Assembly (NCBI GenBank): GCA_964478915.1 | Contig: CAYZKG010000002.1 | Span: 1 to 46,450 of the forward strand | Origin: CAYJUM01 sp964478915 | GTDB lineage: Bacteria; Nitrospirota; Nitrospiria; Nitrospirales; Nitrospiraceae | Length of the DNA: 46,450 nt | Reading direction: 5' to 3' | Shown here: positions 22,913 through 29,268 of the stretch, piece by piece | How the letters are laid out: the number at the start of each line of letters is the position of its first letter | Position numbering within the stretch: position 1 is the first letter of the stretch | Position numbers and translations under genes: made by a program | The notes under the pieces: generated by a model | Databases searched by the model: none | Told to the model about the DNA's origin: nothing | Seen by the model: only the letters and a program-made list of their open reading frames with translations

Positions 22913-24178
22913 ATGAGCGCCACAGCCTCTCGTACAGTACGCGCAGTGCGTGTCGTTGCCGTCTTCGCGGCAGTTCTGGCAGTCCTCGCGTTCGGCTTGT
23001 CCGTCCCGACCGTCTCTGCGTACGAAGTTTGGATTACGGACCAATCGGACACCGCCAAGGAAAGCGGCGGCTTCCTGTACATCTACGACGGGGCCCAGTT
23101 GGCGGCCAATCCAGCAGGCGCAAAGCCGACGGTGACGATCGATCTCGCGGGAGAGGTCAACAAGTTCTGCGAGGACGCCACCAAGAAACCCGTCCGCCGG
23201 CCGCACATGCTCTTCTTCACGGCCGACCAGTCCCATGCCATCTTGTCATTTCTGAGCGGCCAGGTCTTGTTCATGGACGCCGCCACTCGGAAGCCGGAAG
23301 CGTGCCTCTCGATGGGGAAGAACGCTCACGCTGCATGGCCCACGCCGAACCAGAAGATGGCCATCGCGGCCAATATCGCCGAGAAAAAATTCATCCGCAT
23401 CTGGACGGATTACGCCGCCCACAAATTCACCGTCGATCCGGAGAAGGATGTCTTGGCGCTGGGTCCGCTGGAACGAGGGGAATATCCCGATACGGCGCCC
23501 ATCTGTCCGATTACGGATGCGTCCAGCAAGTACGCCTTTGTCACGCTTCGGGGTGGCGGGCTGCTCGTGATCGACGTCACCGAAACGCCGATGAAGGTGG
23601 TCACGACCCTCAATAATGAGGCGGTTCATCCCGCCGGCTGCGGGGGCATTCAAGTGGGCGGCACGATGTACATCAACTCCGGGGGCGGCTGGCCCGTTGC
23701 GCCGCTCTCGTATGACGTCTACGCCTTGGATCTATCCAATCTGCCAAAATCCGTCTCGGCGAAGCTCATCACCACACGCGATACGAAATTTGCCGACTCT
23801 CACGGTATGGCCGCCGTGGGACGCTTCTTGTGGAGCGCCGATCGCGCCGGGAACAATATCGAGGTCATCGACACGTTGACGAACCTCAGCGTGAACACCA
23901 TCGAGCTGGTGGGCAGCGCGAGCGATGACCCCGCGCCGGACCTTCTGGACGTCGCGCCGGACGGGAGTTACGTGTTTGCCGCGACCCGTGGTCCGTCGCC
24001 TCTGTCCGGGAACGACAAGAACGTCAACAACGCCAAAGGCTCGACGCCCGGCGTTGGGGTCATCAAGGTGTCGGACGGAGGGAAAGGCGGCCAGTTCGTA
24101 GGCGTGGCGCGGATTTCAAATCCCAAGGACGGCAAGGAAACCGCCGATACCCACGGCCTCGCCGTGCGACGGAAGTGA
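22913..24178 (+). CDS. Secreted beta-propeller-like (YVTN/NHL type) protein
   Basis: The 421-residue product has a signal peptide (Arg-rich start, hydrophobic core to about residue 40, cleavage near VSAYE) and repeated blades with features such as GLLVIDVTETP, FLWSADRAGNNIEVIDTLTNLSVNTIEL and PDLLDVAPDGSYVFAATRGP, as in YVTN/SMP-30-like propellers. Several His (HMLFF, HAAWP, SHGMAA, DTHGLAV) and Cys residues could bind metal or cofactor, but no CxxCH is present. ATG 22913 has an ideal AAGGAGG; the in-frame GTG at 22898 overlaps that site and is rejected. It is flanked on both sides by HEAT-protein operons on the opposite strand and converges with the HEAT gene at 24188 with only nine bases between them. 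Confidence 0.85.
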   Translation: MSATASRTVRAVRVVAVFAAVLAVLAFGLSVPTVSAYEVWITDQSDTAKESGGFLYIYDGAQLAANPAGAKPTVTIDLAGEVNKFCEDATKKPVRRPHMLFFTADQSHAILSFLSGQVLFMDAATRKPEACLSMGKNAHAAWPTPNQKMAIAANIAEKKFIRIWTDYAAHKFTVDPEKDVLALGPLERGEYPDTAPICPITDASSKYAFVTLRGGGLLVIDVTETPMKVVTTLNNEAVHPAGCGGIQVGGTMYINSGGGWPVAPLSYDVYALDLSNLPKSVSAKLITTRDTKFADSHGMAAVGRFLWSADRAGNNIEVIDTLTNLSVNTIELVGSASDDPAPDLLDVAPDGSYVFAATRGPSPLSGNDKNVNNAKGSTPGVGVIKVSDGGKGGQFVGVARISNPKDGKETADTHGLAVRRK

Positions 24179-24187
24179 AGGAAACGA

Positions 24188-25552
24188 CTACGCTCCTTTG
24201 ACGAGGTCCCCGGACGGGCCGAATCGGCCTTCCCCGAGCGGCTTGGTCGGATCGGTGTATTCGAGTTCTTTCGTCTGCGTCGGCTCGTCTTCCGGCGGCG
24301 GCTCCCAGCCGAGCTTCCGGAGGGTCTCGTACACGGTCTTGGCCAAGGCATCGGCGGCGCTCAGCCGGCTGGACGCGAAGGAGAGGACCCGCTCGGCCTC
24401 CTTCTCCACCTTCGAGGCGTCCGGGTCGTGCACAAACGCCACGAGCGGCTCGATCGCGGAATCCCCGATCAACACCAGCGAGTCCGAGGCGCGCTCCCTC
24501 AGGACGATATCCTTCAGCAGCAGGATGAGGTCGGGGATGGCCTGGGGGTCGCGAAAATGCCCCAGGGCCGTCGCGGCCGCCTCTTTGATAAATTGCTCTT
24601 CGCTGACGATGCATCCGGGGACCGGTTTTCCATCCTGCCCGATGCCTTTTCCCTTCAACGCGTCCAGCACCGCCGGAAGCGCCCGGACATGGCCGATCAT
24701 GCCGAGCGACATGATGGCATGACGCTTGACCGCTCCGTCCTTCATCGCCTCGATCAGCGCGTCGATTGCTTTTGGATCCCCGATCATCCCCAGGGCGATC
24801 GTGGCATCTTCCCGAACTGCCCGATCCGGATCTTTGAGGGCCACGAGCAAGGCTTCCACCACCCGAGGGTTGTCGCGAATCCAGGACCGGCCGATCTGGT
24901 AGTCCGTGGTCATTCCTCCAAGGGCCCGGGCGGCGTGGCTGCGCACCACAAAATACGGGTCCTTGAGCGCCTCGAGCAAGGCATCGATGGACGGCGTGCC
25001 GATCGTCACGAGGGCGGTTCCGGCGGTTTCGCGCACCGTTTTCGAACTGTCCTGAAACAGCTTCACCAGCGCCGGCACGGCCTTCGGGTCGCCGATCTTG
25101 CCCAGCGCCTCGGCGGCCGCGCTTTTGACCGCGCCGTCGCGGTCGCGGCACGCCACCATCAGCATCTCAACCGCCTGCTCGTCCTTGATCTCTCCCAACG
25201 CCTTGGCGGCATGCTCCCGGACGCGCCAGCGCTCATCCTTGAGGCACTTGAGCAGGACCTCAACGGCCGGCGCACCGATGTGAGCCGCGGCGGCGACGGC
25301 GCCGTTGCGGACCTCCATCACGGTGTCGTTGAACAGGGCTACCAAGGCTTCTGTCGCTCGCGGCCCTCCGATTCTGGCCACGCCCCAGCCGGCATGGAGA
25401 CGCACGGACCAGAATTCGTCTTCCAGCGCCCGAAGCAGCGGTTCCAAGGTGCTGGGATCCGCAATGTCGGCCAACGCTTTGGCCGCCTCTTCCCGGGTGG
25501 CATCGTCCACATCTTCCAGGGCTTCCAACCAGTCTTGTACCGTGTGAGCCAT
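24188..25552 (-). CDS. HEAT-repeat protein with two loop insertions
   Basis: The 454-residue product contains about twelve HEAT repeats with two insertions: TTDYQIGRSWIRDNPR (residues 215-230) and a loop with GKPVPGCIVSEEQ (Cys314). The latter mirrors the cysteine loop of the HEAT protein at 21400. The C-terminal 50 residues are polar, Pro/Glu-rich and unlike HEAT. It lies 11 bases after the secreted protein gene at 25564, and so shares a transcript with two exported proteins. No signal peptide is present, so it is probably cytoplasmic. A role in assembly or maturation of a partner protein is an inference. Confidence 0.88.
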   Translation of the reverse strand: MAHTVQDWLEALEDVDDATREEAAKALADIADPSTLEPLLRALEDEFWSVRLHAGWGVARIGGPRATEALVALFNDTVMEVRNGAVAAAAHIGAPAVEVLLKCLKDERWRVREHAAKALGEIKDEQAVEMLMVACRDRDGAVKSAAAEALGKIGDPKAVPALVKLFQDSSKTVRETAGTALVTIGTPSIDALLEALKDPYFVVRSHAARALGGMTTDYQIGRSWIRDNPRVVEALLVALKDPDRAVREDATIALGMIGDPKAIDALIEAMKDGAVKRHAIMSLGMIGHVRALPAVLDALKGKGIGQDGKPVPGCIVSEEQFIKEAAATALGHFRDPQAIPDLILLLKDIVLRERASDSLVLIGDSAIEPLVAFVHDPDASKVEKEAERVLSFASSRLSAADALAKTVYETLRKLGWEPPPEDEPTQTKELEYTDPTKPLGEGRFGPSGDLVKGA

Positions 25553-25563
25553 ACGTTACCTCT

Positions 25564-26004
25564 TCAGTATTCGCGCTGGCCGCTGTACGGCTGCGTCTGA
25601 CTGCACCGGACCTTGAGGGTCCGGGTGCCGCGGCCTTCGACACACTGATCGAGCGAAGGAGCAAAGTCCAATACGCCCTCGGGCGTCACCGCAAATTGAA
25701 AATCAAACGTGAAGGTGCCGAACCAATAGGTGCCGGGCTTCAGCTTGAGGTCTTGCGGCGAGGTGGTTCGAAAGGCATCCGTACTGTCGGGGTCAAGGCT
25801 CGACACCAATGGCGTCACTCCGGGCACCTGCCACCAGGTCGGCGGAGCCAACGCCGTCGCATCGACGGTAATCGTGTACACCGTCGTGAACGGATTGCGA
25901 ACGGACTCAGCCGCCTCGACAGATGCCGCCACCCCGACAAGCACGGCCAGGATCAGCATGACGAGTGCGTTACCGAGCACCCGCAAAGATTTCCTCCACC
26001 GCAT
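25564..26004 (-). CDS. Small secreted protein of unknown function
   Basis: From ATG 26004 the 146-residue product has a good signal peptide (MRWRKSLR, hydrophobic core, cleavage near VEAAE). The mature part holds TTVYTITVDATALAPPTWWQVPGVTPL, a strand-rich middle and two cysteines (CVEGRGTRTLKVRC). I do not recognise the family. The open frame extends to 26181 within the preceding gene, but the upstream part lacks sense as a leader. A GTG at 25983 has a closer GGAGG but would remove the positive N-region. The start overlaps the end of the phosphodiesterase-like gene by 35 bases. Confidence 0.75.
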   Translation of the reverse strand: MRWRKSLRVLGNALVMLILAVLVGVAASVEAAESVRNPFTTVYTITVDATALAPPTWWQVPGVTPLVSSLDPDSTDAFRTTSPQDLKLKPGTYWFGTFTFDFQFAVTPEGVLDFAPSLDQCVEGRGTRTLKVRCSQTQPYSGQREY

Positions 26005-26971
26005 GGCTGTCCCACTCCACGTGGGTTTCCAGACCGAGGGTCCGAAGCACGGTCGCCCCGGTATCCATAATGGAAACCGGGTGGGTAATGGCATACCCGA
26101 CCTTGATTCCCGCTCCCCACGCAATCCACGGGACCCGCGTCGCGGACGCGCCATCACTCGTGCCTGGTTTGCTCCGGCCATTCAGGCTCGGCCTTCCGTT
26201 GCCCGCGCCATTCAAGGCCGTCACGATGACGACCGCCCGGTCCAGCATACCCAGTTCCTTGTACAGATCCAGGATCGCGCCGATAGCCTCATCCACGTCC
26301 CGCAACGCTCGGCGGTACGCAGCGGATCCCCAACCGTTCGCGCCGCCGACCCGCAGCGCCTCGGGAAGGTGCACCACAAGCAGGTGCGGCACCGAGAGGA
26401 TGGCGTGTCCGTGCCCATCCCCGCTGGTCGCCTTCCGGAAGTAGTCGCGGATGTACCGCAGGAGCGTCTGGGGATTGCATTCCGGCTTGAGGGGCCCGCA
26501 GATCTGATAGTCCGTATACGGTTCCGGCTTGGAGAGCTGCTGCAGCGATTCATCCATCCAGAAGATGGCGCTGTCCCGGCCTCCACTGAGATCCAGATAG
26601 TCGAACATGGTTGGAGCCCGGACGAATCCCCGCACGAAGTCATAGTTGTTCCAGCTGATCTTGTGCTTCTCAACCGGGAGGCCGGTGAGCAGCGAGGCCA
26701 TCGCCGGCAATGTGAGCGGAGGGTCAACGGTCGCGGCCGACCATGTGGCCGCACCCTCCTTCGCCAGCCTCGTGAGGACCGGCATAGGCCCAAACTTCAC
26801 CGCGTCTCGGTTGACGCCTTCCAGGACGATGAGCACGACGAATTCGGTCTGGGGCGGGGGCGATTGAGGACCATTGGATGGAGCTGCCATGGCAGACGGA
26901 GCAATCGTCACCATCCCGGTGAGACAGGTCAGGAAGACGACCACTTGAGCAAACCAGCGAGAACCGCGCAT
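25970..26971 (-). CDS. Secreted phosphodiesterase-fold protein lacking most metal ligands
   Basis: The 333-residue product has a signal peptide (cleavage near AMAA) and the alkaline phosphatase/type I phosphodiesterase fold. The nucleophile region PPLTLPAMASLLTG (Thr about residue 87) and PWIAWGAGIKVG are typical. However, the first metal Asp is Glu (VLEGVNRD), the DxxGH metal site is replaced by ALRVGGANGWGS, the DHG motif reads ALNG, and the last His region reads SKPG. It is therefore probably not an active phosphatase. ATG 26971 is chosen over GTG 26989 because AAGG lies nine bases upstream. It heads an operon with the secreted protein and the HEAT gene behind it. Confidence 0.82.
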   Translation of the reverse strand: MRGSRWFAQVVVFLTCLTGMVTIAPSAMAAPSNGPQSPPPQTEFVVLIVLEGVNRDAVKFGPMPVLTRLAKEGAATWSAATVDPPLTLPAMASLLTGLPVEKHKISWNNYDFVRGFVRAPTMFDYLDLSGGRDSAIFWMDESLQQLSKPEPYTDYQICGPLKPECNPQTLLRYIRDYFRKATSGDGHGHAILSVPHLLVVHLPEALRVGGANGWGSAAYRRALRDVDEAIGAILDLYKELGMLDRAVVIVTALNGAGNGRPSLNGRSKPGTSDGASATRVPWIAWGAGIKVGYAITHPVSIMDTGATVLRTLGLETHVEWDSHAVEEIFAGAR

Positions 26972-27100
26972 CGAAAAGTACCTTATCACGCCAATTTCGG
27001 GACGGTCAACCGCTTGCTGGCCGGTGAGGATTCCGGTTCATTGCGCTGAGACCCATGTTTCAGGTATGAGAAATGGAAAACCCTCTGCTGCGAGCCCTCT

Positions 27101-28384
27101 ATGCCGGTAGGGAATAACTTCCAACACTCGATCTACTCACGAGCCAACCCGGCTGACCGGCTCCACTTTCGTGAATTCGAGGCCGGGGCGCCGCCCGGCT
27201 CGCCGGCCTGGCGGGAGGCTCTGGCCGGCCTCGGAACCATCTTGGCTGACTCAGGCGTTCGGGCTGTGGTCTTCGTGCACGGGGCTCATTGGGGAACGGA
27301 CATCTTCGGCGTTCAGCGCCTCGATGAGGCCGGGGGGCTGAAACGGGGCTATTCCCGCGGCATTCCGGGAGTGGACGCCTTGCTGGCGCTGATGCGTGAC
27401 GGGACCAATGGGTTGCCCCCGCTGCCGAACGGACAGAAGCCGCCGCTGTCCAACACCGACTCATTGAAGCAACTCCTGGATGAGCGCGTCAGCGATGCGG
27501 CCAATTTTCCCACCGGCCAGATCAACGCCATCTCCGCCGCCTTGAACAGCAAGGTCTCACAACCGCTGCTCTGCGACCGCTATCTCTGGTCATCGGCGCA
27601 TCACCACATCGGCCGTGCGAAGGCCGCGTGCGACCTTCTGGCCTATCTCAGACGCCTCTGCACCAGCCACAGCATCGGGCCCAGCCATCGGATCTTGGTG
27701 CTGGCCCACGGTCATGCCGGGCAGGTTCTTGCCCTGATCTCCAACCTGTTGGTTCCTGGTCAGTCCTCCGGGCGTGAGCTCATCTTTCGCACACTGACCT
27801 CTTTGTACGAGCAGACCAACGCGGCACCGCAGGTCCTTGAGGGCCTGCGTGACATTGACTCGCTGCTGGCCAGCGGGACCGTTTTGGGTGGAGCCGCGCT
27901 CGATATCGTCACGCTGGGCACCCCGGTCCGGTACGGATGGGAGCCGGCCACGCTGGGAAAGCTCCTCCATCTCGTGAATCATCGCCCGATCAGGACAGAC
28001 ACGAAGCACTGGTTGGCCAAGTTCGATCTGCCGCAGATTACCTGGGAGCTTCCACTGGCGGCTGGAGGAGACTACGTCCAGCAGTTGGCCGTGGCGGGCT
28101 CGGACGCGCTCCCCGATTCACCGCACGCTCAGGGGGCCAACAAAGCGCTCTGGGAGCTGTTGGAGCCCTACGACGGCTTCGAGCGGTGGCTGGAGTGCGT
28201 TCGCAAAAGCGTCCGCTGCCCGAGCGATGGCCTGTGCCTGTTGGTCGATTACAAGGACGCCGGGGCCTCGGACCCTCGCGATCACGTCTTCGGCCACGCG
28301 GCGTATACCCGCTCCAAGGCGTTGCTCTTCACCATGACCGAAATCGTGCGAACCCTGTACGCACCGTCTTCCTGGTCTTCCTGA
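27101..28384 (+). CDS. Alpha/beta-hydrolase-like protein without canonical nucleophile
   Basis: The 427-residue product shows a lipase-like alpha/beta-hydrolase layout. VVFVHGAHWGTD (residues 57-66) resembles the oxyanion strand, and ILVLAHGHAGQVL (198-210) occupies the nucleophile elbow; the residue aligned with the catalytic Ser of the GHSxG motif is Gly204, in HGHAG. DIVTLGTPVRYGW near residue 270 resembles the region after the elbow in lipases. No signal peptide is present. An in-frame stop lies upstream, and ATG 27101 is the first usable start, though its Shine-Dalgarno is poor. It is divergent from the phosphodiesterase-like gene. Function is unknown; hydrolase activity is doubtful. Confidence 0.7.
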   Translation: MPVGNNFQHSIYSRANPADRLHFREFEAGAPPGSPAWREALAGLGTILADSGVRAVVFVHGAHWGTDIFGVQRLDEAGGLKRGYSRGIPGVDALLALMRDGTNGLPPLPNGQKPPLSNTDSLKQLLDERVSDAANFPTGQINAISAALNSKVSQPLLCDRYLWSSAHHHIGRAKAACDLLAYLRRLCTSHSIGPSHRILVLAHGHAGQVLALISNLLVPGQSSGRELIFRTLTSLYEQTNAAPQVLEGLRDIDSLLASGTVLGGAALDIVTLGTPVRYGWEPATLGKLLHLVNHRPIRTDTKHWLAKFDLPQITWELPLAAGGDYVQQLAVAGSDALPDSPHAQGANKALWELLEPYDGFERWLECVRKSVRCPSDGLCLLVDYKDAGASDPRDHVFGHAAYTRSKALLFTMTEIVRTLYAPSSWSS

Positions 28385-28454
28385 AATCAGCCAGCTCCAG
28401 CTGCACCCTTCTCTGCCGGCGGCGCCCCGGCCCCAGGCCGGCGACCGGCCCAGA

Positions 28455-28501
28455 GGGACAGGCAACTTTTCAGTATCTTCGCTTGAAAAGTTGCCTGTCC
28501 C
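28455..28501. repeat. Perfect 18-bp inverted repeat (REP-like hairpin)
   Basis: GGGACAGGCAACTTTTCA (28455-28472) and its exact complement (28484-28501) enclose an 11-base loop. Sequences of this GGGACAGG...CCTGTCCC type are common dispersed repeats in several bacterial phyla, often linked to REP-associated tyrosine transposases; none is in this window. It lies between the hydrolase-like gene and the 3' end of the PIN toxin gene and could end transcription on either strand, although no T-run follows. Confidence 0.8.
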
Positions 28502-28510
28502 CTGTCTCTT

Positions 28511-28936
28511 TCAACGGTCGCGGTCACGGAGATATTGCTTGATGTCAGACGTAGTCCAACGTTTGATGCTAGGCAGGTGATCAAACGCCTGGTCGTTGGA
28601 CCAGATACCGTCGTTCTCTTCGGCAAGGGCCAGCGCCGCGAACGGCACATCATTAGGGTCAATCGCACCGATTAACGCCTCAGCGGCCTTCACGTGCGGA
28701 GCAATTCGGTCCTTTGGTACAACCGTGACGGATTCGAGTAGCAAACTGAGAAGGAGGTCGAGCTCTTCGGACTTCAGGCGAGCATGGCGAAGGATCTTCA
28801 GGCGGTGACGACGTACTTCTTCCAGTCCATGTTCGGGAAGGAGGAATTCAAACTCCGGCAGGAAGAGAATTGCTCGGGTGAGGGAATCCTTGATCAGAGC
28901 CGCAATGAGAATATTGGTGTCAAGAACCAACCTCAT
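28511..28936 (-). CDS. PIN-domain toxin, VapC-like
   Basis: The 141-residue product is a PIN-domain ribonuclease. Asp6 in LDTNIL, Glu39/40 in GLEEVRRH, Asp96 in DPNDVPFAALAL and Asp115 in WSNDQAF form the expected acidic metal site, all intact. Its ATG overlaps the stop of the upstream antitoxin gene (28933-28936), the standard layout of vapBC modules. The target RNA is unknown. An unusual helical stretch (residues 50-70) replaces part of the shorter VapC cap, so it may belong to the PIN_3-type (COG2405/COG1569-like) branch. Confidence 0.88.
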   Translation of the reverse strand: MRLVLDTNILIAALIKDSLTRAILFLPEFEFLLPEHGLEEVRRHRLKILRHARLKSEELDLLLSLLLESVTVVPKDRIAPHVKAAEALIGAIDPNDVPFAALALAEENDGIWSNDQAFDHLPSIKRWTTSDIKQYLRDRDR

Positions 28937-29163
28937 CGGGCTGGTTTCGCATAGCGCCGGCGAAGCCCAACCTTTATTGCCCGTCCAATGGATTCAGCAG
29001 CGTTTTCAGACAACTTGCTGCGAGCAGCGATCTGATCGGCCAGGCGAACTTTCCTGGCGAAATCCCATAGCGCTTTTTCAGCCACGTGTCCCCATTGAAC
29101 TTCTGGGTAGCGATCGAGAATCTCCTTCAGTTCAGCCGGAATCTCAATAGTTAGCTTAGACAT
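28933..29163 (-). CDS. Antitoxin of the PIN toxin, VapB-like
   Basis: The 76-residue product begins SKLTIEIPAELKEILDRYP, a ribbon-helix-helix-like DNA-binding start, followed by charged helices suited to toxin binding. It overlaps the toxin gene by four bases. Autorepression of the pair is expected from the family; palindromic operator sites were not identified with certainty upstream. Confidence 0.8.
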   Translation of the reverse strand: MSKLTIEIPAELKEILDRYPEVQWGHVAEKALWDFARKVRLADQIAARSKLSENAAESIGRAIKVGLRRRYAKPAR

Positions 29164-29216
29164 TGGATTACCCTGCGTTGAAACTGTAGTGGAGGAATGG
29201 TAGGGCTGTCAACCGT

Positions 29217-29247
29217 GTGGCTGGAGTGCGTGCGCAAAAGCGTCCGC
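29217..29247 (+). repeat. 31-bp near-perfect copy of part of the hydrolase-like gene
   Basis: This stretch matches 28186-28216, inside the hydrolase-like gene, at 30 of 31 positions (GTGGCTGGAGTGCGT, one mismatch, then CGCAAAAGCGTCCGC). Both copies could read WLECVRKSVR. The two copies are in the same orientation and flank the hydrolase C-terminus, the REP-like hairpin and the toxin-antitoxin genes, a span of about one kilobase. Confidence 0.8.
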
Positions 29248-29268
29248 CGTCGGGGCTATTCAGCATCC

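Noticed and set aside
28511..29163. Mobile element carrying the toxin-antitoxin pair
   Set aside because: No transposase or integrase and no terminal inverted repeats were found; only the 31-bp direct repeats hint at past recombination, so no mobile element is called.
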